Notes: generated by a model from the sequence alone, not told the origin. A DNA stretch of 64,000 bases from Oasisia sp. SBJ-2009 (GCA_964017155.1 OZ024861.1:24672713-24736712); one strand, 5' to 3'. Positions 20,871 to 33,559 are shown, numbered from the stretch's first letter. A program made the numbers and translations.

Positions 20871-22139
20871 GTGACCCGCCACGCCAAAATGAGACGCTTC
20901 TCGCTGGAACTTATAACCATAAACGAGGCAAGAGATTACGGCCATGTTTGTTTCTTTTCGAAAATGACTTTCCAGCGGCAATCGTTCCCAAATAGAATAA
21001 TCTAACATAATATTATGTAAATGGTCTAAATGTCATGACTAAAGTTTAAATGTGTTTATCTGGGTGTGTTTTGACACCTATCAAACGTCGTTTATAGAGT
21101 GATTGTTTTTGACACAACAAATTACCCACTTTCTCTTCAGGAATAATCCAAGTAAATTGTCTCCGATGACGCTATGCTTGGTACCACCGGAAAGCTGGAT
21201 TACAATTCTAAACACTGACAGCATTTTTATTAAAGACGTTCCATAAATTTGCATGTAATGGGACTTTCGTGAAGGCTAAGCGTCACCTCGTGACAGAAAT
21301 TAGCTCTGATCATTTACGATCAACTTCCGGTCTTTTTTACGCTCGTTTTCCTTGACAATTCACCGTTAACACGAATTATTTCAGTATTATTATATGAATT
21401 TGAGCAAGGACAACATTGTCTCTTATCTTCTAAATATAACTGCTCGCTGTGGCCTCAGCGATATGAGTCTTAGGGACGTGGCAATCGATTATTTCATGTA
21501 TGACAGTGACGGGGTATTTTTGGCACTTTAGTTTTACTGTCTAGATCTAAGCCAAAATCCGACGGTGTTACCTTATTTCCCTCACCACTAACGATGCAGT
21601 ACGTAAAGCAATCTAATATAATTATAAATTTAATGATAATGTAATGAGTATGTAATGTATTGACTGGTTTGATTGCTTTATGAAAACTCACTGCGTAAAA
21701 CTTTCAAATACGCTGACTGCTGTCACTTCCTATGTTTGCATCTGACCTGTCACTCTTGTCTCAGACTAGACTTGACGATCATGCCTGCCTCTAAAGTGTT
21801 GTATTGGTGCTGTTCATACTAAATTTTAAATATGGGTTGTAGGCTTCGAACATATAGATGTACACTATCATAATTATTATGTATTTAAACTGGTCCATCT
21901 GGAGCAAAACATGTCTGCAAGAAGTGATATCATCACAAATAAACGAGTGAAAGCTTTAAAGCCGTTTTTCTCAAATTAGTACATTTTGCATTTTCGACAT
22001 TCAAATAAGTGTATCTGTGTAAATAATGTGACTATAAGTAACAGGTATCGTTATTTCCGTCTGAATCTGCTCTATCCAAATATGCAATAAAACACACTAC
22101 CATTATTTTCGAGAAGCGTCTCATTTTGGCATGGTGGGT

Positions 22140-22142
<3 letters not shown>
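20871..22142. mobile_element. 1.27-kb non-autonomous DNA transposon, 33-bp TIRs
   Basis: The left end GTGACCCGCCACGCCAAAAT + GAGACGCTTCTCG (20871-20903) matches the reverse complement of 22110-22142 at 31 of 33 positions. The interior has no transposase: its only frames are short and unrecognised, such as 21494-21691 minus. Both flanks are microsatellites ((TA)n on the left, (AC)n then (TA)n on the right), so the target duplication cannot be read; a TA or short AT-rich target is likely. The superfamily is not assigned. Confidence 0.82.
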
Positions 22143-22235
<93 letters not shown>

Positions 22236-22261
22236 ATAATATATAATACGTCATGTTATAT

Positions 22262-22318
<57 letters not shown>
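22141..22318. repeat. AC and AT compound microsatellite
   Basis: (AC)n of about 25 bp, then (AT)n split by a short ATATAATACGTCATG stretch. It begins within the last two bases of the element at 20871-22142. Confidence 0.9.
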
Positions 22319-22549
22319 GGGCAACATTTATTTTGCGTCCTTGTGTTGATATATTAATAGCCATTAGTGCGATCTTGTATTTTCTGAGATAATTATTAAA
22401 ACGACAACATACAGCCGCCAAACGTCTCCTGACATATCGTATCTACATAAATACACATTATGTTATGATATAACACCACTTTCGTTCCCTAACAAAATGG
22501 CTGCCGAGATGTGACATCTTTTCGATCGAGGGAGCGAATTTACTAATTT

Positions 22550-23314
22550 ATGACGAATTTGTTTGAAGTAATTAACCCCATCATGCCGCCTAAACGGAGA
22601 GGAGACAGCGCTTCGGACACTGCAGAAATAGGACCAAAGGAAGACGCCCTGCTGGTCAGGTTCGTAGAACTTTTATCAGACGAAGCGGTTGTCCAGAAGC
22701 TGCGCCATGTGCTCAACCCAAAGGCCCTCACCGATAAACTGGACACATTGAGTGAAAAAATATCACAGCTTAACGAACGATTGGAAAAAAAGACCAGTAT
22801 ATTGCTGCTCTAGAGGCAAGACTGTCCACATGTGAGGCAGATCTTGACCAACTAGAGCAGTATTCTAGACGAACGAATCTACGATTCTTCGTAGTCCCCG
22901 AGTCGGAGAAGGGGAGGACACCACCAGCAAGGTCCTCACCATTGTCAACGAGACAATGGGAGTCACACCTCCCATTGTGAACGCCGACGTCGTTACGAGT
23001 CATCGGCTCGGACGGCGCGTGCCAGGTGCGGACGCACAAACACGTCCGCGGCCTGTGATTATCAAATTTGCGACGGCCCACGTGCGCGACGTGGTCATCC
23101 GTGCGAGACGCCGCTTGCGTGAAGCGGTGATGGTCCGACGGTGTACATCAACGAAGACCTGACACGTCGGCGGGCTGCGTTGGCAAAAGAGATGAGACAA
23201 CTGAAGAGGTCAAGAAAAATCAACGACTGCTGGACCTTCAACGGCAAAGTTGTACTGAAGACTCTAGACGGCCTTGTAAAAGAAATCCGGTCTGACGTTG
23301 ACTTAATTGGATAA
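22550..23314 (+). pseudogene. LINE ORF1-like protein, frameshifted
   Basis: An RNA-binding ORF1-type protein of a non-LTR retrotransposon, in pieces. The likely start is the ATG at 22583 (MPPKRRGD). The N-terminal part is a coiled coil (LDTLSEKISQLNERLEKK). A frameshift at an A run near 22790 leads to LDQLEQYSRRTNLRF, a hallmark of L1/CR1-type ORF1 proteins. Further shifts occur near 22905 (then TIVNETMGVTPPIVNADVVT, SHRLGRR) and near 23130 (then VYINEDLTRRRAALAKEMRQ, INDCWTFNGKVVLKT, the C-terminal nucleic-acid-binding domain), ending at TAA 23312-23314. It lies about 0.8 kb before the endonuclease part. It is clearly more GC-rich than the downstream ORF2, so common origin with it is probable but not proven. 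Confidence 0.8.
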
Positions 23315-24127
23315 CCTACAACATCAATCTGGTGATATCAATCATTTCTTATTTAATTTTTTGATCCACAAAAGTGTGCTAGCATTATCTGCAGAAACAG
23401 TTTTGTAAACTGAGCAATTAATATTTTCCGGTATTCGTAATAATTGTTTAGGTATGGTTCTGTTGGCTGTGCTAACTTGTTAAGCTGATCAATTAACTTG
23501 TTAAGCTGATTAAGTTTTGTTGACAGTGCCGTCATCATAATAATAATTTTTTATTATGTAGACATACAAACTTATGATTGTGTTCGCTGCCATAATTAAG
23601 TGCACACAGACGGACTTTTTTTGACTACGCCATTGTTATGTTTAGTTATACGTAATACATTTGTCAAATTATGTTGACTAAGCTAACACATTATGTGGAC
23701 GACTTCAGTTTTGTTTACAGTGCTACTACTATGTGTAGATGCACATGTTTTTGGCTGTTTCACTGTGTTCAGACACAATTTTTGAGGACTGCGCTATCGT
23801 TTTATGCAGGTTTATTTGTAATTCGTCTATACATATATTTCAATTTAATTACTTCCTCCCTATGAACATCTCGTGATGTCATTAACTCGGAGCCTAATTA
23901 GCTTTTCCTTTCTTTTTTTGTTATGTTTTTTTATTGAAATCAATGCGATGGTTATCTCTACTCAATTGCAAGCTTTCATATATATTAACACCTTAGTAAG
24001 AACTGTAGTGTGCTTGGAAATGTACAACTCAATGAATTGTATTTCGTATATCTATCACAATATCTATATACAAAGACTAGTTTTGAAATACAGTATAATG
24101 AAATCATTTAAACTAATCGAAAATTAC
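23315..24127 (+). other. AT-rich spacer between LINE ORF1 and ORF2 parts
   Basis: No domain recognised. Short plus frames (23671-23865, 23873-24136) are rich in aromatic and hydrophobic residues, as expected of translated AT-rich DNA. It could be the original inter-ORF region or a junction between two different LINE copies. Confidence 0.45.
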
Positions 24128-24985
24128 TTCGGATGAAGCTTTCCTCTCCTATTCAGGAGGTATTCTAAACAACTGCTTAACAAATATATTACATATAAAT
24201 GAAAATGAAACTGACATAAACGAAAAAAAAAAATTCGTCGTTCGTCATACTATGATTTCGACCAGTTTAGTAAGTTAGCTAAGGAAAACAGAAACTCTTT
24301 TAGTATTTTAAGTACAAATATTCAGTCTGTAAATGCCAAGTTTTCTGAACTTGAGGCATTCATAGAAGAACTAAATACTGTAAACTTTAAGTTTAGTATA
24401 ATATGTCTTCAAGAGACATGGATAGATGAAAGTGAGGATATATCGGTATTTCATTTACAAGGCTATGACTGTATATCACAGGGTAAAACATGTACCAGTA
24501 AAGGAGGGCTGATGATATATGTAGATGACCAATATAAATCAAAAGTAACATTTAACCTTAATACCTACGAACATTGGGAAGGGTTGATAATTAAAGTACA
24601 GGGCAATTCTCTATCTAAGACGTTTACTATTGGAAATATATATCGATCTCCGAGAACGCGAAATGAAGACTAAAAGGTTTTTATAGATGAATTTACACCA
24701 ATTATATCGAGATTGGATAACTGTAATAATGATATCATTATCGCCGGGGACTTTAATATTAACTTACTTAAACTAAATGAAAATGACATGTTTAGTAGCT
24801 TCTTTGACACGGTAGTATCACATATGTATCCTCAAATAACCCTACCAACTAGATTTACTAGAACAAATGGAATCCTGATAGATAATGTATTTTGTAGACT
24901 TCATAAATCAATATTAGAAAATATTTGCAGGGATATTAACTAAACGATTTTCTGATCACCAACCGTATTTTATGATTATGCACAA
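24128..24985 (+). pseudogene. LINE ORF2, APE-type endonuclease part
   Basis: An apurinic-endonuclease domain that would nick target DNA for reverse transcription. After a frameshift at an A run near 24230, the frame reads FSILSTNIQSVNAKFSELEA, then CLQETWIDE (catalytic Glu), GGLMIYV, TIGNIYRSPRTR, then a TAA at about 24671. It continues with IIIAGDFNINLLK (catalytic Asp and Asn), LPTRFTRTNGILIDNVF and, after a further shift near 24940, RFSDHQPYF (the terminal SDH motif). All landmark motifs are present in order, but at least two stops or shifts interrupt them. Confidence 0.85.
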
Positions 24986-25643
24986 TACTGAAAAATTACA
25001 TCCCCCTCCTAAATATGTAAAAATAAATACCGTACAGGCGGACGCAATGATAAGTGTTATGAATGAAATAAAATCAGGTAACATTTATGACAAACTAAAT
25101 AAAAATCCAACTGCTGACCCAAATTATAATTATGATATACTATACAAAGAAATTACACGTGCTAAAACTATACATATGCCAAACGAGTTAGTAAAATTTA
25201 ATAGATATAAACATAAGAAATCAACTTGGATCACCCATGGTCTGTTAACATCAATCAGATGTCGAGACAAAATGTACAAACAATTAAAATTAACAAATCC
25301 CAGTTCATATAATTACGAAACTATTAAAATTTATTTTAAAAAAACCTATAACACAATATTAAAGAAAAACATTCGGGCGGCTAAGCAAATTTATTTTGAA
25401 TCCCGTTTTTCACTTTTTAAGAATGATATACGAAATACCTGGAAAACAATAAATGAATGTCTGTCAAAAAACCGTACTAAAAATAGTTTCCCAGATCATT
25501 TTGAAGACAATGGCAATCAAATGTCAGATAAACAAAACATTGCTGATACATTTAATAACTATTTTACAAATATAGCTCAGACTATTGTAAATGATATCAA
25601 GTATGAAGGAACCAAAGATTTTAGTTATTATCTAAATAGATAA
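24986..25643 (+). pseudogene. LINE ORF2, linker between endonuclease and RT
   Basis: Part of the open frame 24972-25643. It contains the lysine-rich linker typical of this LINE group, with KKSTWITHGLLTSIRCRDKM, YFKKTYNTILKKNIRAAKQI, NTWKTINECLSK and ADTFNNYFTNIAQ. The pattern 'W.T.GL..S...K...Y', then 'ANTFN.YF..I' is usual just before the RT domain. A TAA ends the frame at 25641-25643 and the RT part resumes after it. Confidence 0.8.
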
Positions 25644-26840
25644 ATACACTCATCTTTTAAAATAAATAATGTAGACGAAGAGGCAGTAAAGAAAATAATA
25701 TACAATTTACCCACAAAACATAGTTGTGGATTCGATGATATCTCTTCAACATTCTTAAACATAATTGAACCTGCAATCATAAAATCATTGACTATGGTAA
25801 TAAATCAAGTGCTAAATACGGGAATTTTTCCAGATAAACTCAAAATTGCCAAAGTAACTCCAATTTTTAAAAAGCGTGATCCACATTATTTAAAAATTAC
25901 AGACCAATTTCTCTATTACCAACGATATCAAAGGTACTAGAGAAAATCATCTGTACCCAGTTATCTTCATATTTTAATGAAGCTAAACTATTTTTCGATA
26001 ACCAATATGGTTTTAGACCAAAACACTCCACTGAGTATGCTGCGCTAGAATTAGTAGATAGAATTATAAATCACATTGACAAAAATGAGGTGCCAATTAA
26101 TATATTTCTTGACTTATCAAAGGCCTTTGATACCATTGACCATAACATTTTACTACATAAATTAAGGTTTTACGGACTGGATGGTGCGTCTCTACTTTTA
26201 TTTGAAAGTTATTTAAGCAATCGACGACAGTATGTTGAAATTGATGAAATGCAATCAGAAACCCTTCCAGTAAAAATCGGAGTTCCACAAGGATCAATTT
26301 TAGGACCTTTATTGTTTACTATTTATATTAATGATTTCCCACAAGTCAGTAATATATTTAACTTCATTATGTATGCAGATAATACAACACTCTCCAGTAC
26401 ATTAAACTAATTTACTGACAGCACACAACTTAAAAACAAGAGCGTAGAATCCGTAATAAATTACGAATTCGGGAAAGTTATAGAATGGCTAAATATTAAT
26501 AAATTGTCCTTAAACAAAGACAAATCTAAATATATGATTTTTCATGTACCTAGAAAAGAGACGCAAACTCTTACTCTTAAAATCGGTAACACAAATATCG
26601 AACAAGTGGATGAATTTAATTTTCTAGGATTAACTCTGGACGCCAATCTTACATGGAAAAAACACGTACATAAAATTGCGAATAAATGTTCCAAAACTAC
26701 AGGTGTTTTAAACAAACTAAAGCATGTACTGCCGCTAGACATACAAACACTTCTATACAATTCTCTAATCCTATTACATATTAATTATTGTATTACGGTT
26801 TGGGGATACAAAGGAAGTCGAATACTGAGAATATAAAAAA
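25644..26840 (+). pseudogene. LINE ORF2, reverse transcriptase domain
   Basis: An RNA-directed DNA polymerase domain. Blocks in order: NLPTKHSCGFDDIS; KVTPIFKK (then a frameshift); YGFRPKHSTEYAALELVDRI; FLDLSKAFDTIDHNILLHKL (first catalytic Asp); GVPQGSILGPLLFTIYINDF; YADNTTL, where the usual YADD has an Asn in place of the second catalytic Asp; LNKDKSKYMIF; and FNFLGLTLDANLTWKKHV. Stops occur at 26408 and 26834. The substituted catalytic residue and the stops show it is dead. It is closest in pattern to Jockey/CR1/L2-group polymerases. Confidence 0.88.
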
Positions 26841-27241
26841 AAGCAGTTCGAATAATAACACTGAACAGGTACAATTCACACACTGAACCCCTATTTAAAA
26901 CACTTCAAATATTGAAAATAGATGATCAATTAAAACTGCAAGAAATTACATTTTTCTATGAATATAGGCATGGTAATGTGCCAGTTTACTTATTAAATTG
27001 GAATAGTATCCCCAATTATAATATACACAGTCATGATACCCGCAAAGCTACAAATATACACACATCTATGACAAGACATGAATTTGCCAAAAAGTGCCTT
27101 AAATACAATACGCCTCATATTATAAATGATACTCCAGAAATAGTTTTGGGTAAAATTGTTACTCACAGTTTACGTGGGTTTGCGTATTACTTTAAAATGT
27201 ATCTCTTACAAAAAATATCAAACTGTATGTACAATATCTGA
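26841..27241 (+). pseudogene. LINE ORF2, C-terminal domain
   Basis: This continues the polymerase after the in-frame stop: KAVRIITLNRYNSHTEPLFK (usual pattern: QK.A.R.I....Y..HT.PLF), LKIDDQLKLQEITFFYEYRH, then NIHTSMTRHEFAKKCLKYNT and IVTHSLRGFAYYFKMYLLQK, ending in a stop at about 27241. It is the expected C-terminus of the same element. Confidence 0.8.
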
Positions 27242-27643
27242 TTGTTATATATGTCAGTTAAATACACAAAGTCATTATAATTTTAATTTGGATAGATGCA
27301 ATGAAATGTTATATGTATTTTTTTTTATTGTTACTTAAATATTTCTACTTACGTGTACTACAGAGAAGCATGTACACATGCATCAGAGGTAGCATAAACT
27401 ATTAAGAGATAATAAAATCGTATTGAAGTAAACATTTACTATACATACGTATATTGAGAGGTTAACTAAATGTATAATTACTACGAGTGGCTCCTGTGAT
27501 AGCGACATTTCAGTCTTAACAGGAGTCACTGACCCCCATTTCACTGTCTTAAATTACTGATGTTTTGTTTATGTTTCACGCTATGATTATTGTATTTATG
27601 TACTTATTTTGGGGTTAAAAATAAACATCTTGTTCTTGTTCAT

Positions 27644-27797
27644 TACTGAAACAAATACAATTTATGAGTGTGGGCTACCCGCAGCTCAGTGATTACCGTA
27701 ACATCAGTATTGTGTCGAGGTGTCGACGTTTAGCAGTGTAGGGAAAGATTTAGGGTTATAGCTTATGCTCAGTTTAGGGTTAGTTTATGTATATGTG
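27644..27797. other. Junction between LINE tail and tandem array
   Basis: About 150 bp that belong neither to the LINE nor to the array unit. It contains two TTTAGGGTTA motifs (27751-27780) without regular telomeric repetition. No gene recognised. Confidence 0.5.
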
Positions 27798-30076
27798 GAA
27801 TGTGGGCATATGTAAGAATTGAGCGTGCTGCTTTCAATTTTGTTAGACACCGTGCACATTGTAACGCTCTTTTATTGTTTTTTTCAGGTGTCTGCGCCCG
27901 GTGAAGATACAGCGACACATGGCCGACGACTTCTGGCAGCATTACTGACCGACCAGGCCCGATGATGTGAAGATTGGCGACGCGGAACAGTCATTCGACA
28001 GTGGGTGAAGCCTTGCTTTTATCAAGTTATTTGATTTATATAACATGTTGAGGTAGATGATAATGTAGGCCGATCAGTGGAGGAATCAAATCAACGATAG
28101 CCTGACATCGATATATGTATCACAGCTAGTGCGAGTGGACATTAGTTTTGATATTGCAGTTCTCACAATCGAAACGTTTTACTCAGACGATTGATCGAGC
28201 TAATTGTCACGCTATATCGTGTATTTCAAGATACGTAATGTCAAAATATGATGCACATATATGCACATGAAACGCACATGAAATAATGCACATGAAACGA
28301 AACTTGTGTAAGAGGCCGATATCGCACCGCGGAAAGTATCTTAACACAGATATGCATAAGCACCATTGGCGCGGCGAATGCCACACACATTATCGCATGT
28401 ACACATACACCCACTCAATACAGTTGAGTAGATGATTCTTTGACCGTCATTTCACCCAGCACAACGCATTCATCTCGACGGGAAACAGCATACTTAGGAA
28501 TCAGCATGCAAAGGCAAGCTATATAAGTGCCTCATTCTTTGCAATAGTGTAACTCAAGGGTACGCATTTGACATGTATTCCTTCTAAAAACAAGTGTAGA
28601 GATTATTCGATGTTTTGAGACCAATCTTTATTGCAGTCACATATTTCTCGGCACGCATATTTGTATCTAGGTAGTGACGGAGATCGAATGCATATGTTGA
28701 TACATTGCCTTGGAAACAATAGCATATGCTACAGTGATCAGAGCCAACAGGCCAGCTCTTTGGCCACGTCATGAGCGATATGCCGACAAACAGGTAACGC
28801 CAAAAGCTAGACATAACAGTGATGCCGAAGAGCCATACGAGAAAACAAAGGTTGTTCCAAACTACCCAGACAACTAGGAAATTATATACTAAACATGCGT
28901 GGGGTTCACCACTACTCGCGCGTCGCATTCTCAGAGGGTCTGTGTCGCTCACACTTCGGACTCAAATAGGAAGACCTGAAACCAAAGAGCAGACATGTCG
29001 CAAGTACAATATGAAAACGAAACCACAAAGAAACTAACAGGCAATGGTCGCATCATATAATCATTGATGTTGAGCTAGCTACACACATTGTACATCCTAC
29101 AAAGAGTGTTACACTACAGAGTAAATCTAGCCTGTAGGCGAACGAACGTCTTTTATCGCATGGAATGGCATGTAATGCTTCATATACATCTTTGCGCAGC
29201 CTGCATACAGCCCTCGTGGCGTAACCGTTAACACGGTTTAGAGTTCCAGATCGCAGAGAGTAGATTGCCAAAACAATGAAGGGAACTTCTGTCGTTGAGT
29301 GTAGTAGTTGAAGCTCAGCAGTACGAATGTTAAATTAGATACTCTCCAAACGTCTATTTGCCTAGGCATAGGTGGAAAGCTGCTTGATACATTGAGACAA
29401 CTCATCGAAGAGTGGTATGAAGGTATGAACCATATACAGTGTACTGAAAATGAGAACAAGAATATGAATATTCTGTTCTATTTCCGACAAGAATTAGGCA
29501 CTTGCGTAGACTACAAGCCAACCTCAATTGCTCCTACGTTTGAAACTTTATTACGAGAGGTGCGGGTAGGGTAGTGTAGTGGTTTTAATACGGGCGGACG
29601 CAGCAGGCCTGATATATATGGTCTAGAAACCAATGGAGAGAGTCTGACATTGTTGAATCTAATCGGTGTTATACGCCACGCACATTGACTTGCATCGTGC
29701 ATAAAAAGTACCCGAATGTCGCACAGGCCGTTGTACCATAATACAACTGTAGTCCTATGCGTGTACCTTATTGCGAAATAGGTTAGCGCAAGTAAAACAT
29801 TGAAAGAAGGAAGTAAAAGTGGAAGACAGTGCCCCCACCCCACACACAGTTTGCCTAGATCAAAGGCGTCGCCATCTTGAAATCTGACGTCGCCAGGAAC
29901 GAAAATGGCGCGTCTGCCGTATTGTCGTGGCGTCACAGTATTGTTGTGGCGCGTCTTACGGTTTGCCGCCATTACTGTGCCGCGCAGCCGAATGCTGGCG
30001 ACAGATGCCAGTTTCTTTAGTGTAATCTCGACCGCATCGCGGTGGGATTTGCGTCTTTGACGCCAGTGGGCTGAAG
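27798..30076 (+). repeat. Array unit 1
   Basis: Left-most unit, 2279 bp. The short frame starting at ATG 27919 reads MADDFWQHY and stops at TGA (27946-27948). The promoter-like block is at 29871-29980; its CRE is altered (GTGGCGTCAC instead of GTGACGTCAC). The C-run before it is broken up by A residues. The similarity to other units starts abruptly at 27797, inside what would be the first exon. Confidence 0.9.
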
Positions 30077-32461
30077 GAATGTGGGCATATGTAAGAATTG
30101 ACCGTGCTACTTTCAATTTTGTTAGACACCGTGCACATTGTAACGCTATTTTATTGTTTTTCTCAGGTGGCTGCGCCCGGTTAAGATACAGCGATACATG
30201 GCCGACGACTTCTGGCAGCATTACTGACCGACCAGACCCGACGATGTGATGATTGGCGACGCGGAACAGTCATTCGACAGTGGGTGAAGCCTTGTTTTTA
30301 TCAAGTTATTTTATTTATATAACATGTTGAGGTAGATGATAATGTAGGCCGATCACTGGAAGAGTCAAATCAACGATAGCATGACATCGATATATGTATC
30401 ACAGCTAGTGCGAGTGGACATTAGTTTTGATGTTGCAGTTCTCACAATCGAAACGTTTTAGCCAAACGATTGATCGAGCTATTTTTCACGCTATATGATG
30501 TATTGCAAGATACCTAATGTCAAAATATGCTGCAAAATAATGAACATGAAACGAAACTTGTGTAAGAGGTCGAAATTGCACCGCGGAAAGTATCTTAACA
30601 TTGCTATGCAATAGCACCATTTGCGCGGCGAATGCCACAGACTTTCTCGCTTGTACACATACACCCACTCAATATAGTTGAGTAGATGAGTCTTTGACCG
30701 TCATGACAACCAGCACAACGCATTCATCTCGACTGGAAACAGCCTACTTAGGAATCAGCATGCATAGGCAAGCTACACCAGTGCCTCATTCTTTGCAATA
30801 GTGTAACTCAAGGGTAAGCATTTGACATGTCTTCCTTCTAAAACAAGTGTAGAGATCATTCGATGTTTTGAGACCAATATTTATTGCAGTCACACATTTC
30901 TCGGCACGCAGATTTGTATATAGGTAGTGACGGAGATCGAATGCATATGTTGATACATTGCCTTGGAAACAATAGCATATGCTACAGTGATCAGTGCCAA
31001 GAGGCGAGCTCTTTGGCCATGTCATGAGCGCTATGCCGACAAACAGGTAACGCCAAAAGCTAGACATAACAGTGATGGCGAAGAGCCATACGAGAAAACA
31101 AAGGTTGTCCAAACTACACAGACAACTAGGAAATTATACACTAGACATGCGTGGGGTTAACCACTACTCTCGCGTCGCATTCTCAGAGGGTCTGTGTCGG
31201 TCACACTCAAATAGGAAAACCTGAAACCAAAGAGCAGACATGTCGCAAGTTCAATATGAAAACGAAACCACAAAGCAACTAACAGACCATGGTCGCATCA
31301 TATAATCAATGATGTCGAGCTAGCTACACACATTGTACATGCATCCTACAAAGAGTGTTACACTACAGAGTAAATCTAGCCTGTATGCGAACGAACGTCT
31401 TTTATCGCATGGAATGGCATGTAATGCTTCAGATACATATTTGCGCAGCCTGCATACAGCCCTTGTGGCGTCGCCGTTAACACGGTTTAGAGTTCCAGAT
31501 CGCAGAGAGTAGATTGCCAAAACAATGAAGGGAACTTCTGTCGTTGAGTGTAGTAGTTGAAGCTCAGCAGAACGAATTTTAAATTAGATACTGTCCAAAC
31601 GTCTATTAGCCTAGGCATAGGTGGAAAGCTGCTTGAGACATTGAGACAACTCATCGAAGAGTGGTATGAACCATATACAGTGTACAGTGAATGAGAACAA
31701 GAATATGAATATTCTGTTCCATTTCCGACAAGAATTACGCACTTGCGTAGACTACAAGCCAACCTCAATTGCTCCTACGTTTGAAACTTCATTACGAGAG
31801 GCGCGGGTAGGGTAATGTAGTGGTTTTAATACGCGCGGACGCAGCAGGCCTGATATATTTGGTCTAAAAATCAATGGAGAGAGTCTGACATTGTAGAATC
31901 TAATCGGCTGGCATCGTGCATAAAAAGTACCCGAATGTCGCACAGGCCGTTGTACCATAATACAAATGTAGTCCTATGTGTGTACCTTATTGCGAAATAG
32001 GCTAGCGCAAGTAAAACATTGAAAGAAGGAAGATAAAGTGGAAGAAACCGCCCCCCCCCCCACACACACACAGTTTGCCTAGATCAAAGGCGTTGCCATC
32101 TTGAAATCTGACGTCGCCAGGAACGAAAATGGCGCGTCTGCCGTATTGTCGTGACGTCACAGTATTGTTGTGGCGCGTCTTCCGATTTGCCGCCATTACT
32201 GTGCTGCGCAGCCGAATGCTGGCGACAGATGCCAGTTTCTTTATAGCCTCGGTTACCCAGACTCCGTGAGGTGGCAGCACTTTTAAGCCCCCTCAACTCC
32301 GCCTGGGACAGTATATGGGCTTAAAGGGGGACTGAAGCGGCTGAACAACCACAGCCCAAACATAAGAACATATAATTTACAGCACTTGTCACTATGATTT
32401 GACAAGCACAGCGTCACGGTATATTTTTAATAATTTTTTAAACTGAGCTACTTTCAACACA

Positions 32462-32580
32462 GGGCGCTGCCATATTGCCTAGGGCTTCTGAGCGGCGTTT
32501 CCGGTTTGATTGCCGCGTTGTTTACAATCGCGGAAGCCGCGAGTCAATAGGCAACGCAGCATAGCTCTCACAAAAACGGG
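32462..32580 (+). promoter_or_regulatory. GC-rich promoter-like stretch with inverted repeat inside the transposon
   Basis: GCCATATTGCCTA and TAGGCAACGC face each other, with CGTTTCCGG and GCGGAAGCC between them. It lies just upstream of the first THAP fragment and is GC-richer than its surroundings, so it may be the element's own promoter. This is inference from position and motifs only. Confidence 0.3.
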
Positions 32581-32654
32581 CCAAACGCATTAAAACAAAC
32601 ATAATTAAACTATTTAATGCACTGTATGGCTAATAGATATATTATGATTGTTAG

Positions 32655-32824
32655 CAAGCAACTTTCACATACTTCCACGAAAGGATTCCTGCAGAAAAAG
32701 CAGGTTAAACATGATGAAGTTGGCGTGTCCGCCGGCGGCAAGTTCGACAAGAGTCTGCGGTGGTCACTTTCAAACGCCGAATGCAAGCCTAATTGCAAAC
32801 GTGACGAACACAAAGAGACACTGA
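32655..32824 (+). pseudogene. THAP domain fragment (C-terminal half)
   Basis: After a TTGTTAG acceptor-like site the frame reads NFHILPRKDS, then LACPPAASSTRVCGGHFQTP, stopping at TGA 32822-32824. It aligns with the intact THAP module at 35803 (FHRLP, then SARVCSDHF), including the FH.LP block and the final C-x2-H of the zinc ligands. The first two cysteines are absent, either lost or in an upstream exon I cannot find. It may be a second THAP gene of the element or a decayed duplicate. A longer frame on the opposite strand is a shadow. Confidence 0.6.
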
Positions 32825-33559
32825 ACATCAAAACATAAGTTTCGATCAGAGCAACAGGTCCGTGTTTGATCGATTTGCTTGCAAATAAGTACGCAGCGAC
32901 GAAGTAAAGTTCGTCGAACTCGATAGGAAAACCGGACATGATTTCCTTATTTGGAAGGCGATTCGGCGCGTAGGAAATGACAGCTTGTTGTTACCAAGGC
33001 GACTCGGCACTCACGAGTTCTGTCATGTATCGTTACGACGACAATTTAGTCCCACGGTTGTATTTCACTGTCTGCATAATACACGAATGTGATCTTAGCG
33101 AAGTTTAAATATAATGAGAAATGTGAACATAATAAAGTACATATATGTGTGGATAGTTGTATATCATTTGCAATTTATATAATCCACAGATTTAGTCTAG
33201 AACACTCGGTCGTTGACGTTTCTTCGCCGGCAAGCTGTACCTAGTCCTAGCAACCAGCGGCATTGTGCCACGGTTGGTAGATAGAGTTAGAGTTCCTACG
33301 TCTACGAGTATATATTATATCCATAAGCAGTCGCCGGTGGGGGAAATAACCTTTTTCAAAATAATATTTTTTAAATGTCGGCTACATACGTAAGACGTTT
33401 TGCAAAACAACACTCGTCAACAACAGTCAATCAGTCATGACAGGAATGTATTAAGTATGTAGAATCAGTTAAATATATGTTTATTGAAACGAAACGGCAC
33501 AAATATTGCCACATCATAGCCCGCAGCCCGCCCCGCAGTTCGGCCCGCATAATTTTTCA

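Larger units (their letters stand above)
22490..27643 (+). mobile_element. Near full-length decayed LINE (Jockey/CR1-like group)
   Basis: The order ORF1-like protein, AT-rich spacer (23315-24127), APE endonuclease, reverse transcriptase, C-terminal domain and 3' UTR is that of an APE-type LINE. The 3' end is taken at the TTGTTCTTGTTC tail near 27640, after AAAAATAAACATC. The 5' end is approximate. Multiple stops and frameshifts rule out activity. No target duplication was confirmed. The tandem array starts about 150 bp after the tail. Confidence 0.75.

Noticed and set aside
27720..27790. TTTAGGGTTA motifs suggesting an interstitial telomere
   Set aside because: Only two irregular copies; no tandem TTAGGG array.
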